Positions 11,935 to 22,860 of a DNA stretch of 64,000 nt are shown here, in pieces. Each line of letters begins with the position of its first letter. Position 1 is the stretch's first letter. Made by a program: the position numbers and the translations under genes. Location: positions 58,986,633-59,050,632 of the forward strand of contig OX578280.1 of assembly GCA_951217055.1 (NCBI GenBank), in the 5' to 3' direction. Below the pieces are notes generated by a model. It was given only the letters and a program-made list of their open reading frames with translations. It made no database searches and was not told where the DNA came from. Source of the DNA: Gerris lacustris (taxonomy: Eukaryota; Arthropoda; Insecta; Hemiptera; Gerridae).

Positions 11935-12012
11935 CCTTCCCAGCAGGGAATCGAACCCGGCCCGACGGTGAGAGGCCGATGGAGACTGTGCGCGCGCATG
12001 CATGCGCGCGTA
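11935..12012 (-). repeat. tRNA B-box-like fragment next to a CG palindrome
   Basis: On the minus strand, CGGGTTCGATTCCC at 11946-11959 matches a tRNA/SINE B box, but no complete tRNA can be folded around it. Immediately beside it is the perfect 20-bp palindrome CGCGCGCATGCATGCGCGCG at 11991-12010, an alternating purine-pyrimidine tract. Confidence 0.5.
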
Positions 12013-12259
12013 ATACGTTATTTATTTTTTTACAATACACATCGCCATTTTTTTTTTTTTAACTGCTTAGTGTTCATTACTTACAAGTCTCTTTTATCTT
12101 TCGCCGACAAGAATATGTATGTATACTTCATAATAGTTAAGATTATTTTTATTTGTTATTGTTGTAAGTCTTTCTGTATATTTATCTTATTTTACTTCCA
12201 CTTACCTCTAAATATTGTTACCTAAATTGCCCTAACTCCTGACAATTATTTATTTCTGA

Positions 12260-12520
12260 CGACCATAATCCTACCATAATCAGTTAATAGTTAATTAATT
12301 ATTAACTATTTATTGATAAGTTAATAATTTTGTTGGTTAATCTGCCTCCTAATCTTGTAAACTAAATGTAACCAACTCTCCGACTATTTAGAAAGCCGAA
12401 ACTTTTACAAATTATTTAATACTGGCTACAATACAATAATCAGTCATTAGTTAATTCATTTGTTAAATACTAATTAATTAGTTAATCAAATTGTTAACTA
12501 TTAAATAATTATTAATCAAT
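12260..12520. repeat. AT-rich direct duplication with ttaattaatt palindromes
   Basis: Two related blocks beginning 'ataatcagtt/ataatcagtc' (near 12275 and 12437) are separated by ~160 bp; each is followed by 'agttaatt..' palindromic sequence. This is a degenerate local duplication. Confidence 0.45.
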
Positions 12521-12706
12521 TTGTTTGTTTTCTGTTTGTCGTCAAATGTTATAGCCTAAATTTGACTCACTTCCGAATTTGGTAGGAATTATCCTTGAAG
12601 TAATTATAAGCGACGTATATAAAGATTATTCATTTTTGGACGTCGCGAGGTCTACTGTTCACATAACTACTAGTTAAAAACAAATAATATTTATACATAA
12701 ATATCG

Positions 12707-12962
12707 GCACTACTTTAGACTGTTACTCTCATTATTTTTAAATACAGAAGGGAGTAACAATCTAAAGAAGGTGTACGAAATGTTCTTCTTTTGACTGTTA
12801 CTCCTCTTATAAAAACAGAAGTGCGATATTCCTTTGTCCCCAAGTACATTAGACTGATCATCCCTTTGTCTTCATGGTTATTTAGAGAAAGGCATTTATT
12901 ACTAATTATATCCATTTATATTGTAAAAAAAAACAGGGGAGTAACAATCTAAAGAACTACCT
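12707..12962 (+). mobile_element. R1 MITE, copy B
   Basis: This ~256-bp copy is oriented like copy A: left end gcactactttagactgttac, internal inverted core pair at 12752-12770 and 12783-12805, middle block 'gcgatattcctttgtcccc', right end ggggagtaacaatctaaaga. It is slightly longer because of an insertion in the 'tttattactaattatatcc' part. Confidence 0.8.
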
Positions 12963-13077
12963 CAATAGCAATGCATATATAATATCATACTTTTGTCTAT
13001 ACATTTCTTGGATTCACCTATAATTTTGTATTTTCCTGTTTCTTGTAGTTTTATGACGATCTAGCAACAATAAAAAT

Positions 13078-13260
13078 ATCTATCTGTCTGTCTGTCTGTT
13101 TGGGGTTGGGCCATTTAAAAACGGTTAGACCTATTCCAATGAAATTATTAGAATCATGCGGGATTTAAGAACGGCGCAAATCATGTCGCAGATGTCGATT
13201 TATTTTTCGGAAATGGCGATTTTAGAGAATACCGGAAAAAAGAAGAATTTTTTTATTTGC
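13078..13260 (+). repeat. (TCTG)n plus degenerate repeat body
   Basis: A short (TCTG)5 tract at 13081-13100 is followed by 'acctattccaatgaaatt', a weak match to the module found after the TCTG tract in R3 and R2. It is probably an old relative. Confidence 0.35.
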
Positions 13261-13499
13261 TAAAAAATTCGAGTTTAGTATCAAATAGAACCGATTTTTA
13301 CAACCAATAAATCTTGCATTGTAATCTTTTATTGAGAATTCCCACTTCCATTCTCCATTTTCATAATCAATGTACTATCTCTCTCTTTTTTCTTCTATTA
13401 AGTAAATTCTAATTTTTTTTTTCAACAAGCATAGATTTCTTTTATCTACTTTTTTTTATCGATACATAATAATATATTTTAATTTTTTTTTTTTTTCAG

Positions 13500-13556
13500 G
13501 GAGCTGAATTGTCATAAGTGCATAGAGGATTATAACTCAGTGCTTCAATTTACCAG
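13500..13556 (+). CDS. Candidate internal coding exon (57 bp)
   Basis: A strong acceptor, a long T-tract ending in TTTTTTCAG at 13491-13499, precedes a 57-bp segment that ends ACCAG followed by GTACCA at 13557. In one frame the segment is fully open and reads ELNCHKCIEDYNSVLQFT, with one leading base and two trailing bases (the exon keeps phase). The CHKC pair is zinc-ligand-like, but no domain can be named from 18 residues. The donor is moderate. The neighbours are repeats and long AT-rich stretches, so if real the exon lies in very large introns. I do not recognise the gene. Confidence 0.4.
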
Positions 13557-14084
13557 GTACCAATCATTTTTATTTATTTATATTTCATAGTGAAATACTT
13601 ACTGAATGGGGCTAACAGTGCCAGTAGAGGATAAGGTCTAAAGTCGACTCTAAACTTGAATTTGATGTTAATGACAGTTAATAGAAGTCTTTACTGAAAA
13701 CACTCTCAAGCCCTACCAGTGCAGCTGGTTAAACTGACCTTGTGCTATACTAAAATTAAAACACATTTACTGTAGTACATTTATTGTTACTGCATAAATC
13801 CTGGGATGAGTACAAGGGAATTACTTTAATCAAGGGGAAAAGTATCAGTTTGTTCGAGAGATTCTCACTAGAACTAAAGTCCAGCCACCAACAATAATTT
13901 GGATTAAATTCTCTGCAACTTGATAAGCAATCCACCCTATTAACTTAACCGAATTATCAGTGGCTGATCATTTTATTAGTCTTTATCGGATCCTTAATTC
14001 AAATTGGCATAAGTATGAAAATATTAAATTCTCTCTTAACTTGAAACTAATGTAGGGTTAATATCCGTTCCGAATAGTGGAACT

Positions 14085-14375
14085 TAGTAGTGAGATACTA
14101 GTACTAGACGGGTAGAACGAACCACTTGTTCGAACCTAGCAATTAGGCCATCACTTAGGCCCATTTTACTATCCCCGTGGTGAAGACTTCCAGCCACTTC
14201 ACACATCATACCTCTGTACATTGTACCACCGAAGGGAGTATAATGTGAATGTGATCATTAGTGAGCCATATAAATCAGAGCATCACGGTGAGGGATTGAA
14301 CCCATGACCTCGTACCGCCTTCAGTGATGGCCAAGCAGACGTGGTGAGTAACTTAACGGTCACGCCTATGTGGCC
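14085..14375 (+). repeat. R5 dispersed repeat, copy 1
   Basis: It shares, in order, 'cttgttcgaacctagcaatt', 'ttccagccacttcacacat', 'attgtaccaccgaagggagt', 'gatcattagtgagccatat' and 'atgacctcgtaccgc' with 38445-38760. It also holds a B-box-like 'gaacctagc' motif and is likely tRNA-derived; no ORF. Confidence 0.65.
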
Positions 14376-14404
14376 TATAACTGATATAGTAAGTTAATAT
14401 GTAT

Positions 14405-14520
14405 TATTTGGAGACCGGCGTAGTGTGGTCGAGAGGTCAGTGTACTCTCAACGTGCCTGAAATTTAGATCAAAACACTGACATATCTGGTTCGAATCCCA
14501 CAGGTAGAGGTGACACGTTC
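14405..14520 (+). mobile_element. tRNA-derived SINE head
   Basis: A box-like GTGTGGTCGAGAGG (about 14424-14437) and a canonical B box GGTTCGAATCC at 14491-14501 lie about 60 bp apart, a spacing suggesting a Ser/Leu-type tRNA ancestor with a long variable arm. The flanking 'ccggcgtag' and 'caggtagagg' do not pair into a good acceptor stem, so I call a SINE-type pol III promoter rather than a tRNA gene. Confidence 0.55.
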
Positions 14521-14565
14521 TCAATATTCACATCGAGCAGATAAGTGAAGTGTGTTTATAAGTTT

Positions 14566-14735
14566 TTTAGGTACATTTAATTATTATTGAGCATTACGTC
14601 AACATTTATCATAAAAATTACTTCTCGGCGGGGAATTGAACCCGGCATCTCTCCGTGTCCGGGTTTAATGCTATTTTCTCAGGAACTAGATTTTTCCCGG
14701 CTTATGTCGTTAGATTCGTATTTAAATGTTATTAA
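14566..14735 (-). repeat. R2 repeat fragment
   Basis: It contains in reverse the R2 3' half: 'tttatcataaaaattacttctcggcgggg', the B-box equivalent (gggaattgaaccc), 'ctcaggaactagatttttccc' and 'gattcgtatttaaatg'. It is truncated on both sides relative to 50753-51370. Confidence 0.7.
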
Positions 14736-16050
14736 TAGGCAAATGTTATTTTAAATTTTTTGTTATGCATATTAATTGCAATGGGAGGATATGATTAATC
14801 TCACAGCATATTTAAAAAAAACGTATTTGAGAAAGAAATAATAGTGACTAGACTACTTCTTACTACACTTTTAAAAAATGTTTCATTTAAGAAAGCAGTT
14901 TTTTAACTAACGACGTTTATTCAAGTAAACATTTATAAGTCAAAACTGAATGTAGGTGAAACAATATTAATGTTGAAAACAAAAATAAAAATTCAAGACT
15001 AACTTATTAAAAGACACTAATCACTTCTAGGAATGCACTAGTGACAGCTGGGAACCCTCCTTATTTTTAGCTTCCCAGAATAATCTGTATTCGGGTGGGC
15101 CCAGCCTATTTTTAAATAGCCTCTATTTTTGGCTGACGGCTGTCTCTAATTATACTTGGGACTCTTGCACTTGGCTTCCTCTATTGTTTTGAACAAGGCT
15201 TTTAATTCCGAACTTATTTGGTTTGAATTAAAGTTCTAATGAATATGAAAGGACTTAATTCAACAGAGATCTTAGTATTTTAAGAGCCGTTCTCGAATCA
15301 TTTACTTCTTTGAAAGCTGTTTATCAAACACGATAAGGCATAAGGTTTCTCATACCGACATTTGATAAGCCTTATCAGTAAACTATGTAAAGTATTAACA
15401 TGAACACTGTAATCTAGTTGTATGTACCTGTGTCAACAAAATCTGTAAGTGTTTTAACAGTATGCTTTAAATGCAAGCTTGTCTAAAGTACGTGTTGTTT
15501 CTTTATCAACTGTTTAAATATAAATTACATAATGCACTTAGTTGTAAGAATTAATCTAGAAAAACATAATAATATAATAACGTACAGATGTCAAAACATA
15601 AATGAAAATTTTTATTGTTATCAACTGTTAAGTGATGGCATTTTCTTTTTTTACTAAGCTCTGATTCCGTTAACACATTTATTTTATGTTATAATACAAA
15701 ATAATTTATGAAATACATAATATTGAATTTTCTATTGGCCTTCTGTTAGGAATTACAACTGGAGATTAGATTACGTTTCACGGAAATATTAAAAATTCTT
15801 TAAAATGAGGTTAAATATTAGTTATTAGATATTTAGTAGTTTATTAGTTGTTTCGTTCAAAAGAATTACAAAGAATTCTACATTAATAATAAATAAATAG
15901 ATATTCTTGTCTAAGAGAAGATTTGTCAGAGAATAAAATTTTGTAATTGTGCTACTTCTATATTGGGCATAGTTTTAAATTCAATAACCCTTATTTCTCT
16001 CTAAAAATATGTTTTTAAATACATATAAAATTTGTATGTAAATTGCCATT
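14736..16050. other. AT-rich non-coding DNA
   Basis: No gene or clear repeat was recognised over 1.3 kb. Composition is slightly less AT-rich at 15040-15200, without an open frame. Confidence 0.5.
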
Positions 16051-16054
16051 CTTC

Positions 16055-16345
16055 TTCTTCACCATAGCACTACAGCCCTTGAAGAGCTCTGCCCTCCTCT
16101 ACGATCCTCCTTCACTCCTCCCTGACCTACGCTTCCTTCTTCATCGCCTCAAATTAAACCTCTGCAGATCCTCCTCCGCACTCATCCCTGACCTACGCTT
16201 CCTTCTTCCTCGCCTCAAATTAAGCCTCTGCAGATCCTCCACTACGATCCTCCTCCCCACTCATCCCTGTCCTACGCTTCCTTCTTCATCGCCTCTAATT
16301 AAGCCTCTGCAGATCCTCCTCAACGTCGCCTAGCCCCCTCTTAAA
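16055..16345 (-). pseudogene. Degraded LINE reverse-transcriptase 3' end with internal tandem copies
   Basis: Read on the minus strand, the sequence 'gacgttgaggaggatctgcagaggcttaat' and following give remnants of a (D)VEEDLQRLN..RRW-type C-terminus common in endonuclease/reverse-transcriptase LINEs, broken by stops. The block repeats ~3 times (66- and 79-bp spacing, copies at 16126, 16192 and 16271), so the relic has been tandemly amplified. The + strand 96-codon ORF here is its shadow. The family assignment rests on the residue pattern only. Confidence 0.45.
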
Positions 16346-16725
16346 TTTCCATATTAAGTAGAGAATTAAAAAAAAATTACAATATTATTATTTTTCTTTT
16401 TAATGAAAAACAAACTATACATATCATATTGTAATATTATACTTATGATTTATAGATGTATACTTTTATTATTTGTTTTATACTATTGTAAAAAATAATA
16501 AGTTGAATTGTTGTTTTTGTAGGACTGGTTTTGATTTATGTTCTTAACATTTAAATACGACATTTCCATTGATAATTGTAACAGCGTAGGATGGTCGTTA
16601 ATAATTAATCGTTGTAGAGCGACATTTCTTTTAATTATTTTAAGTATGTGCTCGTGATGTAGACGTGATATGCATGCCAATGCATGTGTTATAAAACTTT
16701 AAGATTAAAAGATAAGTATATTACA

Positions 16726-16727
<2 letters not shown>

Positions 16728-16791
<64 letters not shown>
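16728..16791. repeat. (TA)n microsatellite
   Basis: An uninterrupted TA tract of about 64 bp. Confidence 0.95.
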
Positions 16792-16794
<3 letters not shown>

Positions 16795-17159
16795 GGCGAA
16801 CTAGGAAGCTTATTTAATGTCCAATAAATTAAACGTAAACTTTTGTATTTTTAAATCGGATCAATTTTTTTTCTTCGAATCTAATTTGTTTAGCTTAGTT
16901 GATACTTATAATTGTTACAATTTAGGCATTAAAAAATGGTCAATCATTTAAACTAACATAGAAATACTCATAAGCAAGGTGGGATTATGCATTAGATTAA
17001 AGATCAATTATTTTTAAGAGACCAAAAAGAAAATTCTAAAGTAATACAATTATGTCTGAATGTACTGAATAACTTATTACTTCAAAGTAGTTCTACCCAC
17101 TGTCGCTTCCTCTTCGCCCACATTGCTAATTCTCACGCAATCTCAGTGTTTTTTTAAAC

Positions 17160-17720
17160 GTGGATTTTAGCTCTGGGGGATAGGTGAAATTTTCGTCACG
17201 CAAAAAAACGACATGAAATATGTGACGCTTGTAAATATCGTGCTGGAAGTTAGAATTTAATAGGAGGTCGACAGGTTTTTATTTATAGTACAATATTTTG
17301 ACGATAGGCCGGCTGAAGTTTTAATAAAAGACCTGCAAAATGTGACGCTCTTGAATAGTTAAAATATAAGTTAATAGTTAAAATATAAAATGTAAGATGA
17401 AATATAATAGGAGGTGGATTGGTTTTCTCTTGTATTCATTATTGTACATATACCATATTTCAGAAGTATAATACGTTCTAAATGTTATCAGAGCTTTTAG
17501 CGGACCAAATGGTAATCAAAATGGATTAATTTTTCATAATTTCACACCTTAAGATCTATTTACGATATCAATTAGACTTATACTGTAATTAACTGTATAC
17601 TGATGTTCTCCACTTCATGGAAAAACATTGATATATCGTTACGTAGATTTAGTGCCCAAAAACATATCCATGATTCAATGTTTTTTCATGTTATGGAGAA
17701 AATGAGTACCTATTCATTTT
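17160..17720 (+). repeat. R4 dispersed repeat, longest copy
   Basis: The blocks in order are 'ctctgggggataggtgaaatt', 'gtgctggaagttagaattt', 'ataggaggtcgacagg', 'aggaggtggattggtttt', 'atcagagcttttagcgga', 'ccaaatggtaatcaaaatgg', 'ttaagatctatttacgatat' and 'cttcatggaaaaacattgat'. The latter half matches 50035-50240 in the same orientation. No TIRs, tail or ORF are visible. Confidence 0.65.
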
Positions 17721-17984
17721 CCGTTCTACATATTTTTCGTTTCGAATTAGGTTTGTGAATGTTAATTCGGAGAACTTCTGATGAGACAAATCTCGACTTC
17801 TTACCAGTTTAATTTATTTATTGTAAATTTTGGACTTCATTGCCCCAACCAAGAACAGAACGTGTAAATGAGTGCTGGAATACTTATTGCTTATGATAAT
17901 GGATAAGCTTTTTTGCGCTTATAAAGCTGTTTGTTATAATCATTATTAGTTAATTTAATTTAAAGCGGGTTGTATTTATTAGTT

Positions 17985-18500
17985 TTTGGAACGAAGTTCC
18001 TTATGGAGCCCGGGAGTGAATCCGAAAAAAACGACCAAAATCACCGTCACGCAAAATCCGTCACGAAATCTTCAGATGACGATAACTTGAGTAAAAGATC
18101 ACCGAGTTTGTTGAAAATTGGTAAACATGTTCATTTTACCAATGCCCAGGCTGAGTTCGTTGGAAAACGTTATCCGCCCAAGCGTTCACGCGCAACGCTC
18201 GCGTAAACGTAAGCTTAAAAAAGCCGGGAAAAAATGTTATTAAGGAAGCCTGTTCCTTGACTTGTTTTGTTTATTTTTGTTATATGTCAAAATGTCACTT
18301 GGTTTTGTAAATATAGAAAATAAAATCACGGTCTTGTTAAAAGTAAAATTGATCTGTGCTGACGCTTATTTCAATATATTATTATAATACTGCGTACTTA
18401 ATCCAAGCAAAAAATTCTAACTTCATCTATTTAATTAGACATTTTTTTTTTTTTTTTTTAGTAAATCGAACCCCGACACTGTTAATGAAGTGATAAATTT
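17985..18500 (+). repeat. R3 dispersed repeat, diverged copy with insertion
   Basis: The core at 18085-18210 matches the other R3 copies ('catgttcattttaccaatgcc', 'caagcgttcacgcgcaacgc'). The continuous tail seen at 22520-22560 is split here: 'gccgggaaaaaa' near 18226 and 'aaaattctaacttcatctat' near 18408 are separated by ~180 bp of unrelated AT-rich DNA, an insertion into the repeat. The 78-codon ORF is repeat-derived. Confidence 0.65.
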
Positions 18501-19007
18501 CGCTAAATTTATTAAAGTGGACCCAAACGTTTAAAATAAAGAAAACAACGTTTTTATCGATATCGTCCGTTATAACGTACAACGATTTTAATCAAACTTC
18601 TTACACATTGTCTAAAGTACAATAGTTGAAACAGGCATGTAACATTTCAACTGGATACAAGCAGAAGCTTTAGAGTAGGGAAGAGATATATTTTATATTA
18701 TTTTAAATTAATAGGCCAGGTAGGTAGAAAACAGTCCTATTTCAATCCAACATCCTATAACAAACATACTCTTTAACTATAAACTCATAATGATCAACTT
18801 TTTTAATGATCAACAATCAATTTTTTTTTAATGATCAACTTTTATTTAATATATATTTTTAGTAAGACGCTTGCTTTAATTATACAAATAATGATTTTCT
18901 TTTAATTTTGCCTTAACCCTGCCAGGTACAAACAGTTCTAAGTAGTTAGCAATGTATACGTACTTAGCAGTGTGATTTTATCATTTATATTTAATGAAGA
19001 ATGTAAG
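18501..19007. other. AT-rich non-coding DNA
   Basis: Several 'taatgatcaact' short repeats occur at 18790-18845. No gene. Confidence 0.5.
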
Positions 19008-19322
19008 GAACTTCGTTCCTACCGGGTGTCCCGCGACACCACACGTATTTTTTTCAGAGATTTTAGGGGTAGCGACCTAAAATTTGGAGCTAAAATTTAT
19101 TTCTCGATTTCGCTTTGGAGTATGATTTTCTTGAACAGGTATCCAAATTTCGTCAAAATCGGCGCAATAATTTAGGTTTCACGTGTCTGCACAGACGACT
19201 AACAATTAAAAAAAAACAACACTTTTTTGGACTCAAGCAGGGACTTCAAAACGTGTAAATCCATAGAAATCGAATTTTCCCGCTATCACAATCTTTCTCT
19301 TTTTTTATGTGAGAGTAAAAAT
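19008..19322 (-). repeat. R2 repeat, 5' part (reverse)
   Basis: This matches in reverse the first ~310 bp of R2: 'ggggtagcgacc..aaatttgg', 'atttcgtcaaaatcggc', 'ctgcacagacg', 'cacttttttggactcaag' and 'tcgaattttcccgc..tcacaat'. It is preceded by a 'gaacttcgttcc' and 'gggtgtcccgcgacacc' junction block also seen near 37676-37703. Confidence 0.7.
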
Positions 19323-19633
19323 ATTATATTCGCCACTCATTTAGTTGAGCGTATCCGCGATTTTTTTTTAATTATTTTTTTTTTATAAATGAAAGTTATG
19401 ATGTATTATAAATATGTATTAAGTCTATGAAATTAGACGTCCTCAACCAATGTTTCCTTTATCTGCCTAATCTAAATCCATTTACTGCTATTTGTATGTG
19501 GCTGATGAATCTGATAGATAATATATTTTATTAATTACAAATTGTTTAATTTAGTTTTAATTTATCTCTAGTTTCCTTTAAGGATTAGTTAATTAATTTA
19601 ATTTAAGGATTAGTTCTATGAATTATTCATTTA

Positions 19634-19957
19634 TTATTCTATTCTGGTCTATAGGGTAAGTATAAAGAAAAGAAAAAACCTCTCACATCATCTCATTTTG
19701 GCAATATTTCGCCTCCTTTGAGGCATCTTCAGGCCTAAAAGAAGATTTTTAAATTTTAATTTCTCTTATATCTACACATTTACATCAGATATAACATGTT
19801 AACTTAATTTCCAACGATATAACATTAAATAATAAATATACAAAAAACATGATAATTTACTAACCTGTAACAATTCCTCTTAACAAACATAACTTTATTT
19901 ATTTTCCTTTACTAAAAATTTCTCCAGGCCCTTCACCTGTTCACCAGAATAGAATAA
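19634..19957. mobile_element. 324-bp TIR element
   Basis: Perfect 15-bp ends, TTATTCTATTCTGGT at 19634-19648 and its complement at 19943-19957, enclose an interior with 'tttcgcctcctttgaggcatcttcagg'. It is non-coding, and no TSD was resolved. It is a MITE or a solo terminal fragment of a larger element. Confidence 0.55.
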
Positions 19958-20397
19958 GCAATTTAAAAAGCGAGGGGTAATACACTACGAATATGTTCAT
20001 TTATTAGTTAATGCGGCAATTAAGTCGATCCGAGTGAATGGAGATATCTTATGATTCCTGATCTCTTTTGGATGTGCCAGTTTTTTTAACGTTGTTTTAC
20101 CTTTATTGTATAGTTCCTACTCATTTTCTTTCCATTCTCCCATTCTCTCCATCTCTTCTCCCTTTTACTTCCTTGCTTTCTTTGTTGTCTATATTGGCAA
20201 CGAAACTTTGCTTATTTCTTAGGCCCACTTCTTCCCTTTCTCTCTGAATGACGCCAGATTATTGCTGGACCATTCTATTATACTTTGTCCTCTTTGGCGG
20301 CGCCTATTCTTCTTTTTATCTTGCAGGCTCTTTTCGGAAGACTAACTTTAATTTTGGCTAAACCTTCTTAGTTTATTATTCTTATACTTATCTCTTA

Positions 20398-20795
20398 GCA
20401 GGACCGTAACTAGAAATTTTGCGCCCCGGGCGGAACTTTAGAAATACGTTGTTTTATCTATCAACTTAACACACAAACTTAACCTTAGAGCTCAAAAAAC
20501 CTTTATAGACATCTTTTTTTAGCTATGTTCCAAATAACTAAACATGATATTAGATATTTGAAGATTGAATGTAGGTATATTAGGTATAAGATCGGAGTGA
20601 TACGCGATTGTAAAAGGTTCAATACTAAAATGGTAGTATTAAAACTCTGCTCAAGTTTAAAAATAATTGTTAATTCAATTTAGTGTTGTGCAAAAAATGT
20701 GAAAAGTAAGTAAAACAATAAAACAATTTATTAATTATTAATCATCAGTGTAGCCCCCCCCCCCCCCATTCACTGCCTTAGCTAGGGACTTCCTC
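20398..20795. mobile_element. Possible hAT-like non-autonomous element
   Basis: The left segment 'aggaccgtaactag..gcgccccggg' and the right segment with a C14 run, then 'cattcactgccttagctaggg', resemble ends of C/G-run-containing hAT-type elements seen elsewhere in this window. TIRs match poorly and no 8-bp TSD was found, so the call is tentative. Confidence 0.3.
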
Positions 20796-20849
20796 GTAAC
20801 CTCCTATAGCCTTGACTCAAGTTTTCTTTCTAAGTTAGTTTTAAAACTA

Positions 20850-21001
20850 AAGGCCCCCATAAACGATCAAACATTTTGCGCAAACCTGATGTCGGGCAAA
20901 TTTAGGCCATACACGTTAAACATCATGTTTGCGCAAACATCAACCAGCCCCATACACGGTCAAAATGTTAGCGCAAACATTTTGACCGGGTATGGGGGCC
21001 T
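20850..21001. mobile_element. ~150-bp MITE with repeated 'gcgcaaacat' core
   Basis: The termini GGCCCCCATAAACGATCAAA and (reverse) GGCCCCCATACCCGGTCAAA are imperfect TIRs. Inside, the subterminal unit 'tttgcgcaaac' recurs at 20875, 20929 and 20969 in both orientations, so the TIR-adjacent sequence is multiplied. It is non-coding. Confidence 0.75.
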
Positions 21002-21109
21002 TCATTTTACGTTTACGTTTTAAATTTTGAGTTAAACAGCAAATGATGCTAGTTATCTCAAATGATTGGTTGTTTTGACTAAGATTTTGTAGTACTACTT
21101 CATAATTAT

Positions 21110-21350
21110 TTCTAGTAGGGATAATTGAAATAGAAAGTAACAACAATATTGTCACCACAAATTTATATTAAAATAATCCAACGTGTTTCGACATTTATAT
21201 TTATCTTCAGTTTCAGTGTTGTTTTGACATAGTAAGAGTAATAGTAAAGTATCTTCAGTAGAGACTTTAATCTTCTTAGGTTGACACTGTGTTACTATGT
21301 TAACAATTATATAAATGTCAGAACGCGTTTGTTTATTTTAATATAGAATT
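21110..21350. mobile_element. R7 inverted-repeat element, copy 1
   Basis: 'atattaaaataatccaacgtgtttcgacatttat' near 21166 pairs with its complement near 21311-21345. The outer left block 'gaaagtaacaacaatattgtcaccac' is shared with 59372-59425. No ORF is present. Confidence 0.55.
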
Positions 21351-22200
21351 ATTATTTTGGTTATCATAGATTCTTCAGATTGAATTTTCAAAGAATAAAA
21401 CATATCACACTCCATGAAAATCGGTAGAAAGATTTCACACTAAACATCTCTTTTCTTATTTCTCATTAAGCTGATTTTAGACCTGTTTTGTGTCCAAAAT
21501 GTTCTGTACATTAATTCAAGTTTGAAGGGTAAAACCCTACATAAGGTGTACCTATGTTCTCTGATATCCCTGCTTGGAACAAAAGCATTAAATATATTCA
21601 ATTCGATTTTGAATTGTTAAATGCAAAGAGAAGAGCACAACACATAAAATGCATTCTAGTTCATTCTTATAGTCCAACAACTATTTGAATTCTATATCCG
21701 GCGTCAGCGAGGTGAGTTATGAATACCAATGTATCTATCAATAGATATAGATCTTATTCAATCTATTCATTACTAAGTTAGACATACGTCTTGCTCCATC
21801 CTCTTCTGAAGCATGCCAATTAATATGTCACCTGCTTAATATATTTGATGTTTAAGCTTGTTAAATAACTTTTACTAAACAATAAATCCTGTTATTACAT
21901 CTTCCGTCCTTGAGATTGTTTGCCGTAAGCAGTCAATGGCGGTGATTTTGATCCATTTAAATTAGATGTCGTGGAATATCATTGGTTGCTGTAAGCTCCA
22001 TTTAAATCTATTTAAATTTGATGTCGTGGAGTAGGTATCTGGCGCAGCTATGTTTAACAAAGTAGCATGTAACTAGAATAGAAATGGATTAATTGAAACG
22101 GAGCAACGTTCATAAATAAATTTGAGATAAGAAAGTGTTTTCTCCATTTCATGAAAAAAACATCGAACTTCTAGTTCTACATATTAGAGCATTGCATCTT
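21351..22200. other. AT-rich non-coding DNA
   Basis: A short direct repeat 'catttaaattagatgtcgtggaat' / 'tttaaatttgatgtcgtggagt' occurs near 21954 and 22010. No gene. Confidence 0.5.
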
Positions 22201-22640
22201 GCTTCCGAGCTTACCGAAGGTAACGGAAGCATTGTGTTCACTTTTGAGAACGAAAAACTTTTATGTCTCCGATTTTAAAAATTCCAAGACAGAAATCCGT
22301 TTTCAGACCTCAGGGAACATTTTTGGTCTCGTGTCTGTCTGTCTGTCTGTCTGCCGGTCTGTGTGTCCGCGAATTATGACGTATAACTTGAGTAAACGTC
22401 GACCGATTTTGATGAAATTTGGTAGACATGTTCATTTCACCAATGCCCAGGACGAGTTCGTTGGACAACGTTATCCGTCCAAGCGTTCACGAGCAACGCT
22501 CGCGTAAACGTAAGCTTCAAATTTAAAATTGGAATTTTAGGACGGGAAAAAATTCTAACTTCATCTATTCAATGAGACAAACATTTTTTTCTAATACAAT
22601 TTTTTAGTAAAACCAACAGCGACACCGCTATGAAGTGTTA
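22201..22640 (+). repeat. R3 dispersed repeat, copy 2 (reference copy)
   Basis: This is the most intact copy: gcttccgagcttaccgaagg start, (TCTG)n at 22333-22355, 'gaaatttggtagacatgttc', 'gagttcgttggacaacgtta', and a tail continuing to 'gacaccgctatgaagtg'. A 102-codon ORF spans it, ending in the same peptide as the 11.5- and 18.0-kb copies. Confidence 0.75.
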
Positions 22641-22734
22641 AAGATCGGTAAAACTATTAATAGTTTTTACACAATAAACAATATAACAATAAAGTAATAT
22701 AACAATAATTTTATAATGTTGATATAACAATAAA

Positions 22735-22860
22735 GTACATGATAGGATGGGAGGAAGCTATGTGCCACACTAATTGGCAGTCTATTTTATGTTGTTTTTC
22801 GTTTGACGGAAATTTCATCTGACTCCCAGCCCAACAACACATCTATGTTAATATATTGTA
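22735..22860 (-). repeat. R4 fragment
   Basis: It contains 'gataggatgggaggaagcta' (also at 57161) and 'ttgacggaaatttcatctgactcccagcccaa', related to the R4 blocks at 2595 and 47880. It is truncated. Confidence 0.4.

Noticed and set aside
14405..14520. Functional tRNA gene
   Set aside because: A and B boxes are present but no acceptor stem or anticodon arm can be drawn; a SINE head fits better.
16043..16333. 96-codon plus ORF
   Set aside because: Antisense of the degraded, tandemly copied LINE 3' end.
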